This document shows positions 1 to 5,711 of a stretch of DNA of 7,650 bases, piece by piece; the first letter of the stretch is position 1, and the number at the start of each line of letters is the position of its first letter. A program made the position numbers and the translations under genes. The notes under the pieces are model-generated. The model did not search any database. It was given only the letters and a program-made list of their open reading frames with translations, and was not told where the DNA came from. The DNA lies in contig JAHKLF010000066.1 of the NCBI GenBank assembly GCA_029856615.1, forward strand, positions 1 through 7,650. The letters are read 5' to 3'. Source of the stretch: Candidatus Njordarchaeota archaeon. Lineage in GTDB: Archaea; Asgardarchaeota; Njordarchaeia; Njordarchaeales; Njordarchaeaceae.

Positions 1-1
1 A

Positions 2-469
2 AAAATCAGAGAAAAAAATTTACCAATTTTCGCTTCTGCTGCTCTCTTTATAGCTTCCAGAAAATTGGGGTACCCTAAACCCCTTGATAGAATCTTACGT
101 GTTTTGGGGATAAATAAAAAGGAATTCTATAGAGCCTACAAGAACTTAAAGGAGACGCTAAATATTTACATAGAACCGCTTAGTGCTGAAAAATACGTAA
201 TTTCGTTTGGCAGAGAACTCGGTCTATCCGGTAAATGTATAGAACTAGCAATAAAACTTATAAAACAAGCGAAGAAGCGAAATCAAATCATCGGCAGAGA
301 CTCGCTAAGTGTTGCTGCAGCAGCTGTTTATTACGCAGCATTATTATTAGGGGAAAAACGTAGTCAAAGACGCGTTGCTAGTATTGCGGCTATAACGGAA
401 TCTACTATGAGAAATAGGTTGAAAGAAATAATGTTAGCTATAGGTAATGAAAAAATTATGAATTTATAA
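2..469 (+). CDS. tfb: Transcription initiation factor TFB (archaeal TFIIB), C-terminal part, 5' truncated by window edge
   Basis: TFB binds the TBP-promoter complex, contacts the BRE and recruits archaeal RNA polymerase. The frame is open from base 2, so the first in-frame TTG (65) is internal and the true start lies left of the window; 155 residues are visible. They cover the end of cyclin repeat 1 (PIFASAALFIASRKLG, then INKKEFYRAYKNL) and all of cyclin repeat 2 (from about YVISFGRELGLSG through AAAAVYYAALLLGEKRSQRR). The end is a helix-turn-helix, ITESTMRNRLKEIM, matching the BRE-reading helix usually written VTEVTVRNR. The zinc ribbon and B-finger would be upstream and are not seen. The usual G(R/K)xPxGLAAAA stretch reads GRDSLSVAAAA, so this may be a diverged paralogue rather than the main TFB. 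The family assignment is firm; paralogue status is inference. Confidence 0.9.
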   Translation, partial: KIREKNLPIFASAALFIASRKLGYPKPLDRILRVLGINKKEFYRAYKNLKETLNIYIEPLSAEKYVISFGRELGLSGKCIELAIKLIKQAKKRNQIIGRDSLSVAAAAVYYAALLLGEKRSQRRVASIAAITESTMRNRLKEIMLAIGNEKIMNL

Positions 470-487
470 ATTCTAGTATCAAATATT

Positions 488-494
488 AAAAAAA
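488..494 (-). terminator. Possible oligo-T terminator of the por operon
   Basis: On the minus strand there is a seven-T run about 46 bases past the porB stop. It lies in a small A/T-only inverted repeat (TATTAA at 484-489 and TTAATA at 495-500). This is the best terminator candidate for the porCDAB transcript, which converges with the TFB gene. The AT-rich context makes chance occurrence plausible. Confidence 0.35.
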
Positions 495-512
495 TTAATA
501 CTTAATGTTAAA

Positions 513-517
513 TTTTT
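513..517 (+). terminator. Possible oligo-T terminator of the TFB gene
   Basis: A five-T run lies 44 bases after the TFB stop in a 70-base AT-rich gap. Archaeal transcription often ends at such T tracts without a strong hairpin. Because the gap is so AT-rich, this is only weak evidence. Confidence 0.3.
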
Positions 518-539
518 AGGACATAAATTATCAATTTCC

Positions 540-1469
540 CTATTTTTGAGCAGACATATCTAGGAACCTTTTTGCAATGCTCCACTGATATTCTATCCAT
601 TCCCTTAATTTCTTAACAGATTCCTCAGTTATTTTACTGAAACGTCCTTGGAATTTCAGAAATTCCTCTATCGGCTTTCTCTTTGATGCGTCTAGATAGG
701 GTCTGGATGGTGGGGATAGTTCAAAATGTATTCTTCCATGTCGATATTCCGCTTGCCATAGAATCCAATATCCCGTCTCTACAGCTAAACGAGCAACTTC
801 AATCGTCTTTGAATCATCAAAACGCCACCCTGGTGGACATGGAGTGAAAATATGTATGAACTTGAATCCTTTTATCGATTTAGCCTTCTTAACTTTCTCA
901 TAGAGATCCGTAGGATAAGCCACATTAGCGGTAGCTACATACGGTACCCCATGCATAAGCATTATATAGGCCATGGGCTTCTTGAAACCTACTATCTTCC
1001 CTATTGGTGTTGTTGTTGTTCTAGCACCAGGAGGAGTGCTTCCGGATCTCTGTATACCAGTGTTCATATAAGCTTCATTGTCATAGCAAATAACAAAGAT
1101 ATTTTCATTTCTTTCAGCAGCTCCGCTTACTGATGCTGCTCCTATATCAATTAGGCCACCATCCCCGCCCCATACCACTACATTTACATCCTCGAATCCC
1201 TTCCTTTCTAATGCTTGGGATATTCCGGATGCAACAGCCGCTGCCGATGCAAAAGCTACATTGTAAATCATGACATTTATCGATACTTTTGGATAAATTG
1301 CTTGATAAACACTTGAACAGCTAGCGGGAATTACTAAAATTGTATCCTTACCCAACGCTTTTAATACGTGTCTCAAAGCAATTACGGAGCCGCATCCTGG
1401 GCATGCTGTATGTCCTGGTAAGAGATATTCGCCAGCTTCTATTAATTCATCTAAAATCGTTTTAGGCAT
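540..1469 (-). CDS. porB: Pyruvate:ferredoxin oxidoreductase, beta subunit (PorB)
   Basis: This is the TPP-binding and proximal-cluster subunit of cytoplasmic POR, which converts pyruvate + CoA to acetyl-CoA + CO2 and reduces ferredoxin. From the ATG at 1469 it has 309 residues, the usual family length. CPGCG (C23, C26) with C51 and C211 (CPPGW) are the four expected [4Fe-4S] ligands. GGDGG (about 101-105) to DNEAYMNTG (130-138) is the TPP/Mg motif, and N136 is in the position known to contact pyruvate. A GTG nine bases upstream (1478) is in frame but lies inside the SD motif, so the ATG is preferred. It is the last gene of the operon, 17 bases after porA. Pyruvate specificity is inferred from overall similarity; the closely related 2-ketoisovalerate enzyme (VOR) cannot be strictly excluded. 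Confidence 0.95.
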   Translation of the reverse strand: MPKTILDELIEAGEYLLPGHTACPGCGSVIALRHVLKALGKDTILVIPASCSSVYQAIYPKVSINVMIYNVAFASAAAVASGISQALERKGFEDVNVVVWGGDGGLIDIGAASVSGAAERNENIFVICYDNEAYMNTGIQRSGSTPPGARTTTTPIGKIVGFKKPMAYIMLMHGVPYVATANVAYPTDLYEKVKKAKSIKGFKFIHIFTPCPPGWRFDDSKTIEVARLAVETGYWILWQAEYRHGRIHFELSPPSRPYLDASKRKPIEEFLKFQGRFSKITEESVKKLREWIEYQWSIAKRFLDMSAQK

Positions 1470-1474
1470 TTTTT

Positions 1475-1482
1475 TCACCTCA
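1475..1482 (-). promoter_or_regulatory. Ribosome binding site of porB
   Basis: TGAGGTGA on the minus strand sits five bases before the ATG at 1469. The GTG that would lengthen PorB by three residues is part of this SD motif, so the motif decides the start. It lies in the short porA-porB gap. Confidence 0.8.
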
Positions 1483-1486
1483 CATA

Positions 1487-2623
1487 TTATTTCTTTATAA
1501 CCTCTTTGACTGCTTTTTCTATATGCTCAGGTAGAATATCATCCCCCCCAATTCCCATGATTTTCGTAGTAACAGGAGTATCAACTTTGTATTCATGTAA
1601 TGTCGCTTTGACCTCTCCCGCTAATATACCATCCCATCCAAAAGATATATCTCTGTCAATAACTATCACGTGAGACGCTTTATCGGCTATTTTTGCTATT
1701 TCTTCTTTTGGGAAAGGTCTAAACACGCGTATTTTAGCCACCCCTACTTTTATTCCATTTCGTCTTAAGACTTCTAATGTTGCCTCAGCCTGTTCAGCAA
1801 CAGCTCCCAGTGCAAAGATTACTATCTCTGCATCATCCGTATTTACTTCTTTTATTAAATCTCCATGCCAAATTCCAAATATCTCGTGGAACTCTTTAGC
1901 TGCTCTCTTAATCACATCGACAGCGTTTCTCATCGCCTTCTCTATGGATAATCTGACCTTAGCATAATCCCATGGGAATAGAATATTCCCATATGCAAAG
2001 GCTTCTGATATCTTCGGATTTAAAACATAATGCGGAGGTTCGTATGGTGAGAGATACTGATCAACCTTATTCTGATCATGTATCTTAACTGGCATTGCTG
2101 TATGACTCAGCACAAAGCCGCCCAGCATAACCATAGCAGGTAATAGGACTTTCTTATCCTCGGCTACTCTGTAGGCTTGAATAATAGAGTCCATAACTTC
2201 TTGATTATTTGCAGCCCAAAATTGAATCCATCCAGTATCCCGTGTCATTAAAGCATCAGTATGTTCTGACCATATATTCCATGGAGGACCAAGTGCTCTA
2301 TTAACGATAGCCATTACAACGGGCGTACGTGCTCCTACAGCCCAAGATACCATCTCGATCATGTATAGTAACCCTTGACTAGAAGTAGCGGTAAATGCAC
2401 GCACACCCGCAGCTGATGCACCTATTACAGCAGCCATTGCAGAATGCTCTGATTCCACGGCGATGAACTTCGCATTAAGCTCTCCCTTCTCTACCCATTC
2501 TGCAAGTTTCTCAACAATTGTAGTCTGAGGAGTAATCGGATACGCCGCTATTACCTCTACCTTACTCAATCTTGCACCCCAAGCTGCAGCATCGTTCCCC
2601 GTTATAACATCATAAATCGCCAT
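1487..2623 (-). CDS. porA: Pyruvate:ferredoxin oxidoreductase, alpha subunit (PorA)
   Basis: This large POR subunit provides the pyrimidine-binding half of the TPP site and contacts pyruvate. At 378 residues it has the normal length for a stand-alone alpha chain. Domain I carries AAYPITPQT (26-34), with T31 expected to contact substrate; VESEHSAMAA has E57 as the likely TPP N1' glutamate; R109 in VNRALGPP is the likely carboxylate-binding arginine. These roles are transferred from the Desulfovibrio enzyme. The WNIWSEHTDALMTRDTGW stretch is strongly POR-like. Domain II is the C-terminal transketolase-C-like part (about 260-375). The usual LDGF/LDAF motif reads LGGF (167-170); I know of no functional consequence. 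It starts at an ATG with a strong SD embedded in the end of porD, four bases after the porD stop. Confidence 0.95.
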   Translation of the reverse strand: MAIYDVITGNDAAAWGARLSKVEVIAAYPITPQTTIVEKLAEWVEKGELNAKFIAVESEHSAMAAVIGASAAGVRAFTATSSQGLLYMIEMVSWAVGARTPVVMAIVNRALGPPWNIWSEHTDALMTRDTGWIQFWAANNQEVMDSIIQAYRVAEDKKVLLPAMVMLGGFVLSHTAMPVKIHDQNKVDQYLSPYEPPHYVLNPKISEAFAYGNILFPWDYAKVRLSIEKAMRNAVDVIKRAAKEFHEIFGIWHGDLIKEVNTDDAEIVIFALGAVAEQAEATLEVLRRNGIKVGVAKIRVFRPFPKEEIAKIADKASHVIVIDRDISFGWDGILAGEVKATLHEYKVDTPVTTKIMGIGGDDILPEHIEKAVKEVIKK

Positions 2624-2627
2624 TCCT

Positions 2628-2900
2628 TTACACCTCCCTCTCCTTTCTTATTGCTTTAACTGGGCACACCTCATAACAGATTAGGCATCCTTTACAGTAG
2701 TCGTAATTCACCCTTGGGACTTCTTGTCTACTTGATACCTCTATTGCGGCATCTGGACAATACATCCAACACATCATGCATTTGATGCATTTTTCTTCAA
2801 TTATTACAGGTTTAAAAACTCTCCATGTACCCGTTTTACCACCAGCTCCTTTAGTTGGATGAGATATTGGTAATAACAAATGTTCCTCGGATTTACTCAT
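2628..2900 (-). CDS. porD: Pyruvate:ferredoxin oxidoreductase, delta subunit (PorD), 2x[4Fe-4S] ferredoxin-like
   Basis: This small iron-sulfur subunit passes electrons from the TPP site to external ferredoxin. From the ATG at 2900 it has 90 residues. Two complete ferredoxin motifs are present: C38-xx-C41-xx-C44-xxx-C48-P and C69-xx-C72-xx-C75-xxx-C79-P, so it should bind two [4Fe-4S] clusters. The N-terminal extension with GGKTGTWRVFKPV is typical of archaeal POR delta chains. An upstream in-frame ATG at 2915 overlaps the porC stop (ATGA) and would add five residues. AAGGTGA lies between the two and is better placed for the ATG at 2900, or less well for the adjacent ATG at 2903, so I prefer 2900. 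Confidence 0.93.
   Translation of the reverse strand: MSKSEEHLLLPISHPTKGAGGKTGTWRVFKPVIIEEKCIKCMMCWMYCPDAAIEVSSRQEVPRVNYDYCKGCLICYEVCPVKAIRKEREV
2631..2637 (-). promoter_or_regulatory. Ribosome binding site of porA, inside the end of porD
   Basis: GGAGGTG on the minus strand is seven bases from the porA ATG at 2623. It is formed by the last codons of porD, so porD translation runs across it, which suggests translational coupling of delta and alpha. Confidence 0.8.
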
Positions 2901-2905
2901 CATAA

Positions 2906-2912
2906 TCACCTT
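2906..2912 (-). promoter_or_regulatory. Ribosome binding site of porD
   Basis: AAGGTGA on the minus strand is five bases before the ATG at 2900. It adjoins the porC stop codon (TGA, 2912-2914), so porC termination and porD initiation are probably coupled. It supports the shorter PorD. Confidence 0.65.
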
Positions 2913-3478
2913 CATTTTTTTATAATTTCTGTCTCATTATAAGCGCGCTTAGCTGCTTCAGCATTTAGTTCTCCTATTTTACCTGGCCATGTTTCTAGAA
3001 TTGCGGTTACGATAGAATCGATAGAGGGCATACCCATTGCGCGCGCGAAAGCACCGACCATTGCAGTATTAATCACAGGAATCCCTGCTACAAGTAATCC
3101 TAAATCAAGAACAATTGACGTTGCATCCACTTTTGCAATTTTATAGGTATTCATTCTTAATCTTGATTTCGTAATATCACCAGCATAGTTAATTATTATC
3201 ATCGCATCATCTTTGAGTCTCTTATAACCATCCGTTAAATCAAGAAGAGTCTGCTCGAAAACAACCATAACATCGGCTTTATACACGAAATGATGGTACT
3301 TTATTGGTTTATCTGAAATTCTATTATAAGCAAACACAGGCGCCCCTCTCCTTTCCGCTCCGAAGAAAACGATGGCTTGAGCCCACATTCCCTCCTTAGC
3401 AAGTGCTCTAGCGAGTAGTCTAGACGCCGTTACGGCTCCTTGACCGCCGCGTCCCAACCAACTAACTTCGATAAACAT
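2912..3478 (-). CDS. porC: Pyruvate:ferredoxin oxidoreductase, gamma subunit (PorC)
   Basis: This is the gamma subunit, shared in some archaea between POR and VOR (there called porG). From the ATG at 3478 it has 188 residues. Family signatures are LGRGGQGAVTAS (8-19), FFGAERRGAPV (38-48) and the CoA-region helix INTAMVGAFARAMG (about 136-149). It is first in the porC-porD-porA-porB operon, the gamma-delta-alpha-beta order also known from Thermotoga. An in-frame GTG at 3487 would add three residues, but it lies in a GTGAGGGAG stretch that looks like an SD. Related proteins begin close to the GRGGQG loop, as the ATG start does. GAGG is only three bases from this ATG, so the start is less certain than for the other por genes. 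Confidence 0.93.
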   Translation of the reverse strand: MFIEVSWLGRGGQGAVTASRLLARALAKEGMWAQAIVFFGAERRGAPVFAYNRISDKPIKYHHFVYKADVMVVFEQTLLDLTDGYKRLKDDAMIIINYAGDITKSRLRMNTYKIAKVDATSIVLDLGLLVAGIPVINTAMVGAFARAMGMPSIDSIVTAILETWPGKIGELNAEAAKRAYNETEIIKK

Positions 3479-3521
3479 CTCCCTCACGTTTGTTCATAAT
3501 TTTGTTATGTCTCAAAAATGA

Positions 3522-3597
3522 GAATCTTTACTCAGCTATTAATTTATTAGGTATAGTGGTATAGTAGAAATAATATACTCATTCCGTGGAAAGATTC
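3522..3597. repeat. Eight-base inverted repeat flanking the putative por promoter
   Basis: GAATCTTT (3522-3529) and AAAGATTC (3590-3597) are perfect inverted copies 60 bases apart, bracketing the TATA-like and tandem-repeat region. A small CTCA-AAAA-TGAG hairpin (3511-3522) adjoins the left arm. This could be a regulator site or chance in AT-rich DNA. Confidence 0.35.
3536..3580 (-). promoter_or_regulatory. Probable por operon promoter region with tandem GTATAGT repeat
   Basis: The gap upstream of porC has TATA-like stretches on the minus strand: CTAATAAATT (about 3540-3549) and TATATTATTT (about 3567-3577). Between them, GTATAGT occurs twice on the plus strand (3551-3557 and 3559-3565). Either TATA element would give a leader of some tens of bases before porC. 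Which one is used cannot be decided by eye. Confidence 0.35.
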
Positions 3598-3621
3598 CCA
3601 TTTATTCATATGATTTGCAAG

Positions 3622-3634
3622 ATAAATTTTTATT
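3622..3634 (+). promoter_or_regulatory. Possible TATA element of asnS
   Basis: ATAAATTTTTATT is TATA-like. With the usual archaeal spacing of about 26 bases it would place transcription start near 3654, giving a leader of about 25 bases that contains the SD at 3667-3673. It is inferred from spacing only. Confidence 0.4.
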
Positions 3635-3666
3635 CTTACTTTTTTAGCAGAAAATTATTCAAATAA

Positions 3667-3673
3667 GAGGTGA
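3667..3673 (+). promoter_or_regulatory. Ribosome binding site of asnS
   Basis: GAGGTGA is followed five bases later by TTG (3679), the same spacing as at porB and porD. An overlapping ATG (3673) is in the same frame as that TTG but too close to the SD. Both read into TAG at 3691, so they are out of frame with the synthetase. Confidence 0.65.
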
Positions 3674-3678
3674 TGAAC

Positions 3679-4961
3679 TTGGAAAATCGCTAGTAGAAAT
3701 TAGAGGTTGGGTTATCAAGAAAAGAGAGCATGGAAATATTGCATTTCTCGACGTAAGGTCAATGAGTGAACCTTGGAGAATTCTTCAATGTGTCATTAAG
3801 AAAAGCGATGTCGGATCTAAAACTTGGGAGAGAGTCAAGAAAATTACTCAAGAGAGTTCAGTCATCATATATGGAGAAATGATAGCTAATCCGCGAGCAC
3901 CTGGCGGTAAGGAAGTCAAAGTTAGAGAAGTTTTAATACAACATATAGCCGTCTCTCCATACCCCCTAGGTAAAAAAGAACAACCTCCAGAAGTACTTAT
4001 GCGTTGGCGTCATTTAGCTATTAGATCTCCGCGCTTTACTAAGATATGGATAGTCAGAGAATATTTATTAAAATTGGCGCGAGAATACTTCCAGAGAAAC
4101 GAATGGCATGAAGTTTCTCCTCCGATTCTAGTCTCCACAGCATGTGAGGGGGGAGCAACACTTTTTGAAGTAAAATACTTCGATGATTCAAAGGCTTACT
4201 TATCTCAGTCTGCACAGCTTTACTTAGAAGTCATGATATTTTCCTTAGGGAAAGTATGGTCTCTTACTCCCTCTTTTAGAGCTGAAAAATCACGAACAAG
4301 AAGACACCTTGCTGAATACTGGCATCTAGAAGCTGAGGCTGCTTGGTATAGATTTGAGGATAACTTACGCGTACAAGAAGAATTGATAGAGTATATCATC
4401 AGAGGTCTTTTAGAGAATGATTTAACACGGAGTTTAATACTAGAATTCAGAGGCGATATAGAACCTTTAGAGAATGTAAAAGCGCCATTCGAAAGAATAA
4501 CATATGACGAGGCTATAGAGATTCTTCAATCCAAGAATTTTGATATAAAATGGGGAGATGACATAGGAGCAGATGAGGAAAAAGTGCTTTCCGAGGAAAT
4601 AGAGCAATTCTTCTTTTTAACACATTTCCCTGCTCATCTCAAGGCATTTTATGTAAAACTGGACAGTAATAGACCAGAAGTAAGTCTTTCGGCTGATCTA
4701 CTAGCACCGGAGGGATATGGCGAAATTATTGGTGGAAGTGAAAGAGAAGATGATGTCAATGTACTAATAGACCGTATTAGAGAGGAAGGTTTTGATCCCA
4801 AGGACTATCAGTGGTATTTAGATTTAAGAAGATACGGTAGTGTTCCGCATAGTGGATTTGGGTTAGGTATAGAACGTCTATTGTGGTGGATATTGAAACT
4901 AAGTCATATACGAGATACTTTACCATTTCCAAGACTAGCACGCGTGAAAAAATTTATCTAA
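3679..4961 (+). CDS. asnS: Asparaginyl-tRNA synthetase (class IIb), with apparent frameshift near the 5' end
   Basis: The enzyme charges tRNA-Asn with asparagine using ATP. Numbered from the in-frame ATG at 3762 (399 residues): rest of the OB-fold anticodon-binding domain (about 1-65), motif 1 helix to HEVSPP (about 97-121), CEGGATLFEV (128-137) and YLSQSAQLYLE, motif 2 FRAEKSRTRRHLAEYWHLEAE (172-192), and motif 3 HSGFGLGIER (363-372). FRAEKSRTRRHL..Y.H points to AsnRS rather than archaeal AspRS. Homology continues upstream of the ATG: codons from 3684 read KSLVEIRGWVIKKREHG, the first OB strands, but that frame has no ATG, GTG or TTG before TAG at 3645. The SD and TTG (3679) are in another frame and meet it if the AAAA at 3683-3686 had one more A, giving a normal protein of about 427 residues. 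This may be mutation, sequencing error or recoding. OB-containing length argues against the AsnA-like paralogue. Confidence 0.88.
3682..3690 (+). other. Apparent one-base frameshift site in asnS
   Basis: In the TTG/ATG frame the codons are GAA AAT CGC followed by TAG TAG (3691-3696). One frame over, AAA TCG CTA GTA GAA continues into the conserved OB-fold. One missing A in the A run at 3683-3686 explains the switch. The stretch is not a classic X-XXY-YYZ slippery heptamer. Confidence 0.65.
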
Positions 4962-4979
4962 AAATGATGATATGAGAAA

Positions 4980-4988
4980 TTTATTTAA
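4980..4988 (+). promoter_or_regulatory. Possible TATA element of the candidate C/D sRNA
   Basis: TTTATTTAA lies centred about 26 bases before 5010, the expected 5' end of the sRNA candidate. A second AT-rich element, TTTAAATT (4991-4998), is nearby. The spacing is consistent with an independent promoter but cannot prove it. Confidence 0.35.
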
Positions 4989-5007
4989 CCTTTAAATTCG
5001 TGTAGAA

Positions 5008-5065
5008 ATCGATGATGAATTCGGCCTTATGCGATCCTAATGAGCGCCGATGGGCAGTCTGAGAT
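5008..5065 (+). ncRNA. Candidate box C/D guide sRNA (2'-O-methylation guide)
   Basis: In the 182-base gap after asnS the order of motifs fits an archaeal C/D sRNA of about 58 bases: box C ATGATGA (5012-5018, perfect RUGAUGA), a 12-base spacer, a weak D' (GCGA, 5031-5034), three bases, C' TAATGA (5038-5043, one mismatch), a 15-base spacer, and box D CTGA (5059-5062, perfect). A short terminal stem is possible: ATC (5008-5010) with GAT (5063-5065), or GAAAT (5005-5009) with ATTTC (5069-5073). Such RNAs bind L7Ae, Nop5 and fibrillarin and direct methylation at the base paired to the fifth position before D or D'. The weak D' and unidentified target keep this tentative. Confidence 0.45.
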
Positions 5066-5095
5066 CATATTTCAGTTGAATACCTCCACAGTGAG

Positions 5096-5105
5096 ATTTA
5101 AAAAA
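5096..5105 (+). promoter_or_regulatory. Probable TATA box of the L10e gene
   Basis: ATTTAAAAAA is a good archaeal TATA-like element. Usual spacing would place transcription start near 5125-5130, giving a leader of about 35-40 bases that contains the GAGGT ribosome binding site. Confidence 0.45.
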
Positions 5106-5152
5106 GATTGTTAGGAATGGTATAATCTAATCATGACCTATTATTGAATCAT

Positions 5153-5157
5153 GAGGT
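5153..5157 (+). promoter_or_regulatory. Ribosome binding site of the L10e gene
   Basis: GAGGT lies seven bases before the ATG at 5165. It falls inside the frame of the upstream TTG (5144), which argues that the TTG is not the start. Confidence 0.75.
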
Positions 5158-5164
5158 AAGAAAA

Positions 5165-5707
5165 ATGCCGACTAAGAGACCTGCCTATTGTTACAAAAAA
5201 GCACCAAAGAAACCTTATACAAGGAAAGAGTACATAAAGTCAATACCTCAACCCAAATTAAGAATATTTGAGATCGGAAAACCGAATGCAAAATACGATT
5301 ACGTATTATTATTAATATCTGAACAAAGAGTAATGATTTTAGATAGAGCTTTAGAAGCAGCCAGAGTTGCTGCTAACAGGTATCTCACTAAGAAATTAGG
5401 CAGAGGAAATTACTTTATGAGAATACGCCCTTATCCTCACCATATTCTAAGAGAAACAAAATTTTTGGGAATTGCAGGAGCTGATCGTATCCAGCAAGGC
5501 ATGCGTTTAGCCTTTGGGAAACCCGTCGATCGCGCAGCCATCGTGAATATTAATCAAATAGTCATTGAAATCTGGGTATATAAGAATGGTTTAGATATAG
5601 CTAAGGAAGCCTTACGTCGTGCATCACATAAATTAGGAATCGACCATCGCATTGAAATCCATAAATTTGAGGAGTTTTATCCGAAATTGGCAGCTCAATT
5701 CACATAA
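5165..5707 (+). CDS. rpl10e: 50S ribosomal protein L10e (uL16 family)
   Basis: This large-subunit protein sits near the central protuberance and the A/P-site tRNA region. It is the archaeal counterpart of eukaryotic RPL10 and bacterial L16. From the ATG at 5165 it has 180 residues, normal for the family, and starts MPTKRPAYCYKK like related archaeal and eukaryal proteins (M..RPARCYR). Conserved parts are KPYTRKEYIKSIPQPKLRIFEIG (about 16-38), ALEAARVAANRYL (62-74), the MRIRPYPHHILRETK strand (85-99), the flexible loop and GADRIQQGMRLAFGKP (105-120), and ALRRASHKLG (149-158). The in-frame TTG 21 bases upstream precedes the SD and is not used as the start here. Its stop is only four bases from the stop of the convergent GTPase gene. 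Confidence 0.97.
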   Translation: MPTKRPAYCYKKAPKKPYTRKEYIKSIPQPKLRIFEIGKPNAKYDYVLLLISEQRVMILDRALEAARVAANRYLTKKLGRGNYFMRIRPYPHHILRETKFLGIAGADRIQQGMRLAFGKPVDRAAIVNINQIVIEIWVYKNGLDIAKEALRRASHKLGIDHRIEIHKFEEFYPKLAAQFT

Positions 5708-5711
5708 ATAT

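Noticed and set aside
852..1133. Plus-strand open frame of 93 residues
   Set aside because: It lies entirely antisense to porB, whose TPP and cluster motifs are clear; the translation is low-complexity and resembles no family.
3670..3676. GTGATGA at the asnS start as a possible box C
   Set aside because: It is explained by the SD/start region, and no box D follows within 60 bases.
3679..3700. Classic programmed -1 frameshift signal in asnS
   Set aside because: The bases do not form an X-XXY-YYZ slippery heptamer and no obvious downstream stem or pseudoknot was seen. Mutation or sequence error is simpler, although recoding is not excluded.
3679..4961. Calling asnS a pseudogene
   Set aside because: Apart from the first few codons, the frame is intact with all three class II motifs, which argues for a functional or very recently altered gene, or an error in the sequence.
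4964..4970. A second ATGATGA (box C-like) just after the asnS stop
   Set aside because: No CTGA box D follows at a usable distance before the next C-like box, so it does not form a C/D sRNA by itself.
5075..5090. GTTGAATACC resembling a tRNA T-loop in the gap before L10e
   Set aside because: No matching acceptor stem, anticodon arm or D-arm could be built around it.
5040..5090. Tiny minus-strand frame preceded by GGAGGT (about 5081-5087)
   Set aside because: It encodes only about 13 residues, the SD-to-ATG spacing is too long, and it overlaps the sRNA candidate.
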